Assembly (NCBI GenBank): GCA_018970445.1
Contig: JAGWWF010000023.1
Location: 1-60,790, forward strand
Source of the DNA: Alphaproteobacteria bacterium
GTDB lineage: Bacteria > Pseudomonadota > Alphaproteobacteria > Sphingomonadales > Sphingomonadaceae
Direction of reading: 5' to 3'
DNA: 60,790 nt
Shown: positions 52,126 to 60,740 of the stretch, one piece after another
Position numbering within the stretch: the first letter of the stretch is position 1
Layout: every line of letters begins with the position of its first letter
Translations under genes and position numbers: made by a program
Notes under the pieces: generated by a model
Told to the model about the DNA's origin: nothing
Databases searched by the model: none
The model's input: only the letters and a program-made list of their open reading frames with translations

Positions 52126-52986
52126 TCAGCCGGCGTCTCGGCCCGGCAAGCCTTTGCGGCCCAGCCAGTCCAGCATCGCCGCATTCACCGGCCCCGGTGC
52201 TTCCTGCTGCACCCAGTGCGAGACGTTCGGGAAGCGCACCAGGGTGAAATCCCGCACATGGCGGCCATAGCCCTCGGTCAGTTTCACATCCAGCGCCGTG
52301 TCCTCCTCCCCCCACAGCATCAGCGTGGGCACGGTGATCTGCGGGGCCACTTCGTTCAGCACCCCCAGATTGGCGCGGTAATAATTGATCATGGCGGTCA
52401 GCGCGCCGGGGATCAGGGCGTTCTGGCGGTAATGCTCCAGCACGTCGGGCGGGAAGGCGCTCTTGTCCACCGCCATGTTGAGGAAGGCGTTGGCGATGCC
52501 TTGTGCCCGGCGCTGGCGGAGCAGGAATTCCGGCAGGCCGGGGATCTGGAAGAAGGCGACATACCAGCTTTTCAGCCTTTGCGGCCAATAATGGCTGATC
52601 AGATCGCGAAACACCGTCGGGTGCGGCACGTTCATGATGATCAGGCCATCCAAGGGCACGGCACGGCGCATCGCCACCACCCAGGCGATCACCGCGCCCC
52701 AATCATGCGCCACCAGCAGCCGGCGGCGCGCCCCAAGCGCGTCAAACATCCCCACCACATCATCGACGAGATGATCGATATGGTAAGCCGCCTTGCCCAC
52801 CGGCCGGCTCGATCCGCCATAACCGCGCAGATCAGGCGCCACCACCCGCCAGCCGGCATCGGCCAGCACCGGCAACTGGTGGCGCCACGAAAAGCGCGAT
52901 TCTGGAAAGCCGTGCAGGCACAGCGCCACGTCGTCGCCTGCGCCCGCCACATCGCAGGCGAATTCCAGCCCGTTGGCCTGCAACAT
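52126..52986 (-). CDS. Alpha/beta hydrolase, epoxide-hydrolase-like
   Basis: This is a 286-residue alpha/beta-hydrolase. The oxyanion motif is LCLHGFPESRFSWR, the nucleophile Asp is in VAHDWGAVIAW (HDWG box), and the His is in PNVSHWVQQEAPGPV. The Asp nucleophile fits epoxide hydrolases or haloalkane dehalogenases. It shares a TGATG junction with the SMP-30 gene upstream, suggesting a two-step catabolic pair with an unknown substrate. Confidence 0.9.
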   Translation of the reverse strand: MLQANGLEFACDVAGAGDDVALCLHGFPESRFSWRHQLPVLADAGWRVVAPDLRGYGGSSRPVGKAAYHIDHLVDDVVGMFDALGARRRLLVAHDWGAVIAWVVAMRRAVPLDGLIIMNVPHPTVFRDLISHYWPQRLKSWYVAFFQIPGLPEFLLRQRRAQGIANAFLNMAVDKSAFPPDVLEHYRQNALIPGALTAMINYYRANLGVLNEVAPQITVPTLMLWGEEDTALDVKLTEGYGRHVRDFTLVRFPNVSHWVQQEAPGPVNAAMLDWLGRKGLPGRDAG

Positions 52987-53918
52987 CACGCGTTGAAGTG
53001 CAATTTGAGGCCCGGGCTGGGCCAGCGGCACTTGGCCAGCTTGCCGGTGGTGGACAGGCAGACCCAGGCATCCATCATGTCATCGCCGCCAAAGCAGATG
53101 TTGGTGGTGAGCAGATCGGGGAAAGGCAGATGCGCCTGCGCGCCGGTCGCCGGATCGATGCGGGTGATGCCGGCGCTTTCGATCAGTGTCGCCTGCGCGA
53201 TGGTGCCATCGGCTTCGATGGCCAGCGAATCGAGGTAGGTCTTGTTCGCCCAGGTGGTGACAAAGCGCCCCGGCACCGCCGGCAGCGGTTCGGGGGCCAG
53301 CACGCCGGGCGCAACAATGTCGAACGCCAGCACCACGCGGCGGCTGGTGGAAGCGGCATAGACCGTCTTGCCATCCGGGCTGAGGCCCACACCGTTCAGA
53401 TCAGGGCCGTGGATCAGCCGGGTGATGCTGGACCCGTCGGGCAGGGCATAGAACAGCCCGCCGGCATCGGTGTGGTGATCGAAATGCTTGCCCAGATCGG
53501 TGAAATAGAAACCGCCATGGGCATCGAACACGATGTCGTTGGGGCCCGACAATCTGTGCCCGTCGCAGCTGTCATACAGGCGGGTCACGTCGCCGGTGGC
53601 AATGTCGATCCGTTCGATGCGGCCAGTGGTATAATCCGACGCGGCATTGCCGGGCAGCAGCATGCCATCCTGCTCATACCAGTCAAACCCGCCATTGTTG
53701 CACACATAGAGCGCGCCATCCGGCCCCACCGCCATGCCGTTTGGCCCGCCACCGGGGGTCGCTACTGTTTCGGTGCGGCCATCGGGGTGCACGCGGGTGA
53801 TGCGGCCATGGCGGATTTCCACCACCAGCACGCTGCCATCGGCCATTGCCACCGGCCCTTCGGGAAAGCCCAGCCCTTCGGCCAGAATCGCGTGCGGGTA
53901 AAATCCGGTCATGTTCAT
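52986..53918 (-). CDS. SMP-30/gluconolactonase family protein
   Basis: This is a 310-residue six-bladed beta-propeller lactonase. Metal-site and family blocks include LGFPEGPVAMADGSVLVVEI (Glu ligand), GGPNGMAVGPDGALYVCNN (Asn ligand), GPNDIVFDAHGGFYFTD and DLNGVGLSPDGKTVY (Asp region). It probably opens a lactone. It is coupled to the downstream alpha/beta hydrolase and divergent from the HerA-type gene. An alternative ATG lies 6 bp inside. Confidence 0.9.
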   Translation of the reverse strand: MNMTGFYPHAILAEGLGFPEGPVAMADGSVLVVEIRHGRITRVHPDGRTETVATPGGGPNGMAVGPDGALYVCNNGGFDWYEQDGMLLPGNAASDYTTGRIERIDIATGDVTRLYDSCDGHRLSGPNDIVFDAHGGFYFTDLGKHFDHHTDAGGLFYALPDGSSITRLIHGPDLNGVGLSPDGKTVYAASTSRRVVLAFDIVAPGVLAPEPLPAVPGRFVTTWANKTYLDSLAIEADGTIAQATLIESAGITRIDPATGAQAHLPFPDLLTTNICFGGDDMMDAWVCLSTTGKLAKCRWPSPGLKLHFNA

Positions 53919-54035
53919 CCTCCCCAGTGCACCGCCAGTCTGGCGAGGCTGTGGCGCGGCCGCAATCGGCGCATATTGGGAGGGGGAGGGAATTTGTTAA
54001 CCCGCCCGTGCCAAGGCAGAGCCGGGAGGCACAGG

Positions 54036-55628
54036 ATGCAGGCAGACAGGATCATCGGCCAGGTTGTCGCCGTCAGCGCCGGGCAGATGCAGCTGGCCAT
54101 CGACACGCAGGCCGCTGGCCGCCTGCGCAGCGATGCCGATGCGGTGCTGGCCTCCACCGGGATGCTGGGCAGCCTGATCAAGGTGGAAAGCCAGGGCCTC
54201 TATGTGATCGGCACGCTGCGCACCATCGAGTCGCAGGCCGGCGGCAGCATCGGCATGGTCGATCTGGTCGGCGAAGCCGATATTGCCAACGATGGCCGCA
54301 TTGGCGGTTTCCGCCGCGGGGTGGGCACCTATCCGCGCGCCGGCGATCCCGCCCTGCCGATGGACAGTGTGGAAACCGCACGCGTGTTTTCCGGCGATAG
54401 CCGCCCGCACATCCAGGTGGGCATTGTCTATCCCACCGGCCAGGTGCGCGCCGCCGTCTATTACGATCTGTTCCTTGCCAAGAATTTTGCCATCGTCGGT
54501 TCCACCGGCACCGGCAAATCCACCGCCACCGCGCTGATCCTGCACCGCATCATCGAACAGGCGCCCGAAGGCCATGTCGTGATGATCGATCCGCACGGCG
54601 AATATGCCCGCGCCTTTGCCGATACGGGCATGGTTTACAATGTTGACAATCTGGAACTGCCCTACTGGCTGCTCAACTTCGAGGAACATTGCGAGGTGCT
54701 GCTCACCAGCGAGGGGGCGGCCTATGAAACCGATCGCGACATCCTCTCGCGCTGTCTGCAGGTGGCGCGCTCCAAATCCATCCACGCCAGCCCCGGCCTC
54801 ACCATCACCACCGATACGCCCATCCCCTATCTGCTGGCCGTGCTGATGGACACGCTGAACAGCGAGATGGGCAAGATTTCCGAAGGCCAGAATGCCACCA
54901 ACTATCTGCGCATCAAGGGCAAGCTGGAACAGATCATGCGCGATCCGCGCACCCAGTTCATGTTCGATCGCCGCCATTCCTCCGACAACATGGCCGATTT
55001 CATCGGCCGCATCCTGCGCCTGCCCGCCGATGGCAAGCCGATTTCGGTGATCGATCTGTCGGGTGTGCCCACCAGCGTGGTCAATGCCGTTGTCTCGGTG
55101 CTCAGCCGCATCGTGTTCGATTTTGCCGTCTGGTCGCGCAACGAAACCCGCCGGCCGGTGGTGCTGGTTTGCGAGGAAGCCCATCGTTACATCCCGTCGC
55201 GCACCATTTCCAAGCAGAGCCCGGTGCGCGACGTGCTGGAACGCATCGCCAAGGAAGGCCGCAAATATGGCGTGTCACTGGGCCTGGTCACCCAGCGCCC
55301 GTCCGATCTGGCCGAAGGCGCGCTGTCGCAATGCGGCACCATCGTGTCCTTGCGGCTCAACAACGAACGCGATCAGGCCTTTGTGCGCAACGCCCTGCCC
55401 GAAGGCGGCCGCAGCCTGATCGAAGCCATCCCGGCCCTGCGCAACCGCGAATGCATCATTTCGGGCGAAGGCGTTGCCGCCCCGATCCGCGTGCGGCTGG
55501 ATGAACTGGAAGCCCACAAGCGCCCGGCCAGCGACGATCCGCTGTTCAGCCAGCTGTGGGTGAAGACCGGCGATGATGCCGAGATGTTGAAACGGGTGAT
55601 CGCGCGCTGGCGGATGAATTCGCGCTGA
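54036..55628 (+). CDS. HerA-type DNA translocase ATPase
   Basis: This 530-residue FtsK/HerA-superfamily ATPase (DUF87) has an N-terminal HAS-barrel (about 1-100), the P-loop GSTGTGKS at 155-162, the Walker B-like VVLVCEEAHRY, and LVTQRPSDL, then an arginine-finger region. HerA pairs with NurA nuclease in archaea and with effector nucleases in bacterial defence. Here no nuclease or effector gene is adjacent. It stands alone, divergent from SMP-30, and may be a housekeeping DNA-repair protein. AGGCACAGG precedes the ATG. Confidence 0.88.
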   Translation: MQADRIIGQVVAVSAGQMQLAIDTQAAGRLRSDADAVLASTGMLGSLIKVESQGLYVIGTLRTIESQAGGSIGMVDLVGEADIANDGRIGGFRRGVGTYPRAGDPALPMDSVETARVFSGDSRPHIQVGIVYPTGQVRAAVYYDLFLAKNFAIVGSTGTGKSTATALILHRIIEQAPEGHVVMIDPHGEYARAFADTGMVYNVDNLELPYWLLNFEEHCEVLLTSEGAAYETDRDILSRCLQVARSKSIHASPGLTITTDTPIPYLLAVLMDTLNSEMGKISEGQNATNYLRIKGKLEQIMRDPRTQFMFDRRHSSDNMADFIGRILRLPADGKPISVIDLSGVPTSVVNAVVSVLSRIVFDFAVWSRNETRRPVVLVCEEAHRYIPSRTISKQSPVRDVLERIAKEGRKYGVSLGLVTQRPSDLAEGALSQCGTIVSLRLNNERDQAFVRNALPEGGRSLIEAIPALRNRECIISGEGVAAPIRVRLDELEAHKRPASDDPLFSQLWVKTGDDAEMLKRVIARWRMNSR

Positions 55629-55669
55629 GGGAGCGGTGGCGCGCCAAGCGCGACGGATGGGCGTCTCAA

Positions 55670-55910
55670 GATCCTCCCCCTCTGGGGGAGGTGCCCGCAG
55701 GGCGGAGGTGGCGGCCGGGCCCTTGCTCTGGCCCCGGCGACCGCAGCCGGCGGCAAAGCCGCGCGAGTCTGCTGACGGTGCAAAGGCAAAGGAAAAGGAA
55801 GCGCGTGGCAAAGCCACGCCGTCAGACGAGTCAAAAAGGGCGGCCTGAGGGCCGCCCTTTTCGCTCGCTGGCCGGGCTTGCGCGAGTCGGCGAATAGCTC
55901 CGCTATTCGC
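55670..55910. repeat. Modular intergenic element, copy 2
   Basis: It has the same module order as copy 1 at 32488: the C/G cloverleaf block (55670-55716), GCCGGCGGCAAAGCCGC with GAGTC (55765), the hairpin GCGTGGC/GCCACGC (55803-55819), GAGTC (55828), a 12-bp terminator stem (55834-55861), GAGTC (55884) and the hairpin GCGAATAGC/GCTATTCGC (55890-55910). Hairpin sequences differ from copy 1 but still pair. It lies between the convergent HerA and aceA genes and abuts the aceA stop. Confidence 0.85.
55833..55862. terminator. Bidirectional terminator inside element copy 2
   Basis: A 12-bp stem with A-run, GGGCGGCC, TGAG loop, GGCCGCCC and T-run serves both the HerA gene and aceA. Confidence 0.85.
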
Positions 55911-55918
55911 GCGCCGCG

Positions 55919-57511
55919 CTACGCCGCAAACTGGTTCATCGTGTTGTGCACCCCACCAGCCTTCAACGCCGCCTCGCCGGCGAAATATTCCTTGTGATCA
56001 TCGCCAATGTCGGAACCCGACATGTTCTGATGCTTCACGCAGGCAATGCCCTGGCGGATTTCGGCGCGCTGCACATTCTTCACATAACCCAGCATGCCGG
56101 CATCGCCGAAATATTCCTTCGCCAGATTGTCGGTCGACAGGGCGGCCGTGTGATAGGTCGGCAGGGTGATCAGATGGTGGAAGATGCCGGCGCGGGCGGC
56201 GGCATCGCGCTGGAAGGTGCGGATGCGTTCATCGGCTTCGGCGGCCAGTTCGCTGCCGTCATAATCCACGCTCATCAGCCTGGCGCGGTCAAAGGCGCTC
56301 ACGTCGCGGCCGTCCGCGGCCCAGGCATCAAACACCTGCTGGCGGAAATTCAGCGTCCAGTTGAAGCTGGGCGAGTTGTTGTAGACCAGCTTGGCATGCG
56401 GCACCACTTCGCGGATGCGGTCCACCATGCCGGCGATCTGGCCGATGTGGGGCTTTTCCGTCTCGATCCACAGCAGGTCGGCGCCGTTCTGCAAGCTGTT
56501 GATGCAATCCAGCACGCAGCGATCCTCACCGGAACCGGCGCGGAACTGGAACAGGTTCGACGGCAGGCGCTTGGGCCGCAGCAGCTTGCCATTGCGCGAA
56601 ATCACCACATCGCCATTGCCCACCTGCGACACGTCGATCTCGTCGCAATCAAGATAGCTGTTGTACTGGTCGCCAATGTCGCCCGGCGCGCGGCTGTAAG
56701 CGATCTGCTTGGTCAGCCCGGCGCCCAGCGAATCGGTGCGGGCGACGATCACGCCGTCCTCCACGCCCAGTTCCAGGAAGGCGTAGCGGATGGCGCGAAT
56801 CTTGGCCAGGAAGTCCTCGTGCGGCACCGTCACCTTGCCGTCCTGGTGGCCGCACTGCTTTTCGTCGCTCACCTGGTTTTCGATCTGCAGCGCGCAGGCA
56901 CCGGCCTCGATCATCTTCCTGGCCAGCAGATAGGTGGCTTCCGCATTGCCGAAACCGGCATCGATATCGGCGATGATCGGCACCACGTGCGTCTGGAAAT
57001 TGTCGATCTGGTTCTGCACGGCCTGGGCCTTCACATTGTCACCCGCGGCGCGGGCGGCATCCAGATCGCGGAACAGGCCGCCCAGCTCGCGGGCATCGGC
57101 CTGGCGCAGGAAGGTGTACAGCTCTTCGATCAGGGCCGGCACACTGGTCTTCTCGTGCATGGATTGATCGGGCAGCGGGCCGAATTCGCTGCGCAGCGCC
57201 GCGATCATCCAGCCCGACAGATACAGGTAGCGCTTGTCGGTGGTGCCGAAATGCTTCTTGATCGAAATCAGCTTCTGCTGGCCGATGAAGCCGTGCCAGC
57301 AGCCCAGCGACTGGGTGTATCTGGCCGGATCGGCATCATAGGCGGCCATGTCGCGGCGCATGATCGCGGCGGTGTAGCGCGCGATGTCCAGCCCGGTCTT
57401 GAAGCGGTTCTGCAGGCGCATGCGCGCGACGCTTTCCGCGCTGATCGATTCCCAGCCGGGCTTGCCGGTGATGGCGGCCGCAGCGGCGTTGACTTCGGTC
57501 TGATAGGTCAT
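55919..57511 (-). CDS. aceA: Isocitrate lyase
   Basis: This enzyme splits isocitrate to glyoxylate and succinate, the first glyoxylate-shunt step. The 530 residues match the long Pseudomonas-type lyases rather than the shorter E. coli enzyme. The catalytic-loop Cys is in EKQCGHQDGKV, so KQCGH replaces the common KKCGH. VPIIADIDAGFGNAEATYLL and VIVARTDSLGAGL are metal/substrate segments. I chose the ATG giving MTYQTEVN. The upstream region holds repeated TTTGACA boxes, likely operator sites for the divergent regulator. Confidence 0.95.
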   Translation of the reverse strand: MTYQTEVNAAAAAITGKPGWESISAESVARMRLQNRFKTGLDIARYTAAIMRRDMAAYDADPARYTQSLGCWHGFIGQQKLISIKKHFGTTDKRYLYLSGWMIAALRSEFGPLPDQSMHEKTSVPALIEELYTFLRQADARELGGLFRDLDAARAAGDNVKAQAVQNQIDNFQTHVVPIIADIDAGFGNAEATYLLARKMIEAGACALQIENQVSDEKQCGHQDGKVTVPHEDFLAKIRAIRYAFLELGVEDGVIVARTDSLGAGLTKQIAYSRAPGDIGDQYNSYLDCDEIDVSQVGNGDVVISRNGKLLRPKRLPSNLFQFRAGSGEDRCVLDCINSLQNGADLLWIETEKPHIGQIAGMVDRIREVVPHAKLVYNNSPSFNWTLNFRQQVFDAWAADGRDVSAFDRARLMSVDYDGSELAAEADERIRTFQRDAAARAGIFHHLITLPTYHTAALSTDNLAKEYFGDAGMLGYVKNVQRAEIRQGIACVKHQNMSGSDIGDDHKEYFAGEAALKAGGVHNTMNQFAA

Positions 57512-57579
57512 GGCAGACGTCCCTTCGCTTCGGTTCACGGCTGCGGCCGTCTGTTGTTGCGCCGCAGCGTGCAGTAAAT

Positions 57580-57697
57580 CTTGTCAAATCCCTGCGCCTG
57601 GGCTAGGGCCGGGTCAACAGATTCTGTCAAAGAATCGTGTGTAAATGTCTCGTTTTCGTGATTCAGGGCTGTGAAGGTGTAAATATCTTGACAGAAA
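57580..57697. promoter_or_regulatory. Repeated TTGACA-type boxes between aceA and its regulator
   Basis: The minus strand has TTTGACAAGAT (57590-57580) and TTTGACAGAAT (57631-57621), direct repeats starting 41 nt apart. The plus strand has CTTGACAGAAA (57687-57697), so TTCTGTCAA and TTGACAGAA form an exact inverted pair. The right box covers the proposed TTG start of the regulator. They are likely operator sites. Which promoter elements they overlap is not clear. Confidence 0.6.
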
Positions 57698-59112
57698 ACG
57701 CTGCCTTGACCACCGATGCGCTGCCCGACGCCCTGGGCGGCGGGCGCAAGCTGTTCGCCGGTGCGCGCATCCGGCGGCTGCGCACAAGCCGCGGCCTCAC
57801 CCAAACCCGCATGGCCGGCGATCTCGGCGTTTCCATCAGCTATCTCAACCTGATAGAGCGCGATCAGCGGCCATTGTCGGCCAGCTTCCTGCTGAAGCTG
57901 GCCGAACATTATGATCTGGATATCCGCAGCCTGACCGGCGGGGATGACAGCGGCCTGGTCGACGATCTGTCAAAACTCTTCACCGATCCGCGGCTGATCG
58001 GTATCGATGTGCCGAAATCCGAACTGCGCGATCTTGCCGCCCGGTCGCCGGCCATCGCCCATGCCCTGCTGCGACTCGCCGCCGCCACGCCGGCGGTGGC
58101 GCCGGAACCGCCGCCGCCGGGGCCATTGGCGGCGGTGGCGGCCATGCTGGATGGCGCCGGCAATTATTTCCACAGCCTGGACGACGCCTGCGAACGGCTG
58201 GCGGATGAGCTGCGCCTGTCCGGCCCCGATCTCAATGCCGCCGTGGTGGAACGGCTGCGCGCCCGCCACGCCATCACCGTGCGCGCCCTGCCGCTGGAGG
58301 TGCTGCCCGGCCATCTGCGCCGGCTGGATCTGCACGCCCGCCAGCTGCAATTGTCCGAATCGCTGGATGCCTCCAGCCGTGGCTTTGCCGCCGCCGTGCA
58401 ACTGGTGCTGATCGAACTGAAGGCCGAGATTGCCGCCACCATCACTGCCGCCGGCGTCGGCGATCCGCTTGCCAGCCGCGCTGCCACCGTGGCGCTGGGC
58501 AAATATGCCGCCGCTGCCACGCTGATGCCCTATGCCCGCTTCCTCGCCGCCTGCGAGGCGACGGGCTATGATGTCGAACTGTTGCAGGCCCGCTTTGGCC
58601 GCGGGCTGGAACAGGTGGCGCACCGGCTCACCACCTTGCACCGGCCGGGTGCGCGCGGCGTGCCCTTCTTCTTCTGCCGCGTCGATCGTGCCGGCACCAT
58701 CTCCAAACGCTTCGCCCCCGGCCCCTCGCCGCTGCCGCTCAGCGGCGGTTGCGCGCTGTGGCATGTCTATCACGCCTTTGACCGGCCCGGCGAGATCCGC
58801 CGCCAGCTGGTGGAGCTGGAAGACGGCCAGCGCTTCCTCACGCTGGCGCGCACCGTGCGCACCGCCGCCATGCCCTGGGGCAGCGATCGGCCCAGCTTTG
58901 CCATCGGCATCGGCTGCGATATCGCCCACGCCCCCGCCCTGTCGTGGAGCGCCGGCATCGATCTCAATGGCCCCGCCGCCGCCATCGGCCCCGGCTGCCC
59001 CGCCTGCCACCGCGCCACCTGCCGCCAGCGCGGCCTGCCGCCGGCCAATGCCCATCTGGCCTTTGACGAGCGCCAGCGCGGCCTCACCCCGTTCCGTTTC
59101 ACCGATGAATGA
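57688..59112 (+). CDS. RamB/ScfR-like short-chain acyl-CoA-type transcriptional regulator
   Basis: This 474-residue regulator has an N-terminal XRE helix-turn-helix (about 20-75, RIRRLRTSRGLTQTRMAGDL, then GVSISYLNLIERDQRPLS). A central IrrE/M78-like region without an HEXXH motif follows, then a C-terminal DUF2083 domain ending in GPGCPACHRATCRQRGLPP. Relatives control glyoxylate-shunt, acetate or propionate genes in response to acyl-CoA. It stands between aceA and aceB. I prefer the TTG at 57688 (AAGG 10 nt upstream); a GTG at 57637 would add a Cys-rich leader. Confidence 0.88.
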   Translation: MTENAALTTDALPDALGGGRKLFAGARIRRLRTSRGLTQTRMAGDLGVSISYLNLIERDQRPLSASFLLKLAEHYDLDIRSLTGGDDSGLVDDLSKLFTDPRLIGIDVPKSELRDLAARSPAIAHALLRLAAATPAVAPEPPPPGPLAAVAAMLDGAGNYFHSLDDACERLADELRLSGPDLNAAVVERLRARHAITVRALPLEVLPGHLRRLDLHARQLQLSESLDASSRGFAAAVQLVLIELKAEIAATITAAGVGDPLASRAATVALGKYAAAATLMPYARFLAACEATGYDVELLQARFGRGLEQVAHRLTTLHRPGARGVPFFFCRVDRAGTISKRFAPGPSPLPLSGGCALWHVYHAFDRPGEIRRQLVELEDGQRFLTLARTVRTAAMPWGSDRPSFAIGIGCDIAHAPALSWSAGIDLNGPAAAIGPGCPACHRATCRQRGLPPANAHLAFDERQRGLTPFRFTDE

Positions 59113-59124
59113 AAGGTCTCTTGC

Positions 59125-60735
59125 GTGTCCGATTCCCTCACCAGCCACCCCGCCCTTCAAGGCGTCGAGATCAAGGGCGCGATGCAGCCCGGCTACGAGA
59201 CGATCCTGACGCCCGAAGCGCTGGCCTTCGTGGCGCAGCTGCACCGCATGTACAACCCCACCCGGCTGGCCCTGCTGCGCGCCCGCGATCAGCGGCAGGC
59301 GTGGATCAACCAGGAAGGCTTCATCGGCTTCGAGCCGGAATATGCCTCGATCCGCGATGATCGCAGCTGGCAGGTGCGGCCCGCCCCGGCCGATCTGGCC
59401 GATCGCCGGGTGGAAATCACCGGGCCGTGCGACCGCAAGATGGTGATCAATGCGCTGAACAGCGGCGCGCACTGCTTCATGGCCTGCCTCGAAGACGCGT
59501 CGGCCCCCACCTGGGATGTGATGGTGCAGGGCCAGATCAACCTGCGCGATGCGGTCGCCGGCACGATTTCGCTGGAGGACAAGGGCAAGACCTATACGCT
59601 GAACGAGAAGACTGCCGTGCTGATCTGCCGGCCGCGCGGCTGGCATCTGGATGAAGCGCACATGATCGTTGATGGCGAGCGTGTTTCGGGCGCCATCTTC
59701 GATTTCGGCCTCTATTTCTTCCACAATGCCCGCGTGCTGCTGGCCCGGGGCAGCGGCCCCTATTTCTATCTGCCCAAGTTGCAGCACAGCCTGGAAGCGC
59801 GGCTGTGGAACAACATCTTCATCACCGCCCAGTCGATGGCCGGGCTGCCGCTGGGCACCATCCGCGCCACCGTGCTGATCGAAACCCTGCCCGGCGCCTT
59901 CATGGCCGAAGAAATCCTCTATGAACTGCGCGATCACATCACCGCGCTCAACTGCGGCCGCTGGGATTATATCTTCAGCTATATCAAGACCTTCCAGACC
60001 GATGCCACCAAGCTGCTGCCCGACCGGGCGCAGGTGACGATGAAGGTGCCGTTCATGGCCGCCTATGCCGCCCACGTGGTGCGCGTGTGCCACCGCCGCG
60101 GCGCCCATGCCATGGGCGGCATGAGCGCCTTCATCCCGGTGAAGGACGATCAGGCCGCCAACGAAGCCGCCTTCGCCGCCGTGCGCGCCGACAAGGAACG
60201 CGAGGCCAGCCTTGGCCACGACGGCACCTGGGTGGCCCACCCCGGCCTCGTCGGCGTGGCGCGCGAGGTGTTCGACCGGCTGATGCCCACCCCCAACCAG
60301 CTGCACGTCATCCCGCCCGGCGAGGCGACGCTGGCCGATCTCGTCACCCCGCCCGAAGGCACCCGCACGCTGGCCGGGCTGACCAACAACATCAATGTCG
60401 GCATCGGCTATATCGCGGCCTGGCTGCGCGGGCAGGGCGCGGTGCCGCTGCACAATCTGATGGAGGATGCCGCCACCGCCGAAATCAGCCGCACGCAATT
60501 GTGGCAGTGGAAACAGGCCGGCGCCAGGCTGGAAACGGGCGAGGCGGTGGATGCCGCGCTGATCACCCGCGTCACGCAAGAGCAGCTGGACGTCTACAAG
60601 GCCCAGGTGGGGGACAATTTCTTCGCCACCGGCAAATATGCCGAAGCCGCCGACCTGTTCCGCACGCTGGTGCTGGCCGACCGGCTGGAACCCTTCCTGA
60701 CCAACCCCGCCTACGACTTCTACTTCGCGCGTTGA
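59125..60735 (+). CDS. aceB: Malate synthase A type
   Basis: Malate synthase condenses glyoxylate with acetyl-CoA, the second shunt step. The 536 residues match the A isoform. Key segments are the catalytic-base region ICRPRGWHLDEAH, LPKLQHSLEARLWNNIF, GTIRATVLIETLPGAF with the Mg ligand Glu, and LNCGRWDYIFSYIK. GAAAGG precedes the GTG start, 12 bp after the regulator gene, so the regulator and aceB are cotranscribed. aceA is divergent, making a compact shunt locus. A partial copy of the modular repeat follows its stop. Confidence 0.95.
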   Translation: MSDSLTSHPALQGVEIKGAMQPGYETILTPEALAFVAQLHRMYNPTRLALLRARDQRQAWINQEGFIGFEPEYASIRDDRSWQVRPAPADLADRRVEITGPCDRKMVINALNSGAHCFMACLEDASAPTWDVMVQGQINLRDAVAGTISLEDKGKTYTLNEKTAVLICRPRGWHLDEAHMIVDGERVSGAIFDFGLYFFHNARVLLARGSGPYFYLPKLQHSLEARLWNNIFITAQSMAGLPLGTIRATVLIETLPGAFMAEEILYELRDHITALNCGRWDYIFSYIKTFQTDATKLLPDRAQVTMKVPFMAAYAAHVVRVCHRRGAHAMGGMSAFIPVKDDQAANEAAFAAVRADKEREASLGHDGTWVAHPGLVGVAREVFDRLMPTPNQLHVIPPGEATLADLVTPPEGTRTLAGLTNNINVGIGYIAAWLRGQGAVPLHNLMEDAATAEISRTQLWQWKQAGARLETGEAVDAALITRVTQEQLDVYKAQVGDNFFATGKYAEAADLFRTLVLADRLEPFLTNPAYDFYFAR

Positions 60736-60740
60736 TCAAA

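Noticed and set aside
54036-55628. HerA gene as part of a defence island
   Set aside because: No nuclease, Sir2, DUF4297, restriction or mobile gene is near it. The G+C and codon use look like the rest of the chromosome.
57637-57687. GTG at 57637 as start of the shunt regulator
   Set aside because: It adds a Cys-rich stretch (MCKCLVFVIQGCEG) unlike family N-termini and places the coding region across the left part of the operator region. The TTG at 57688 has a better ribosome-binding site.
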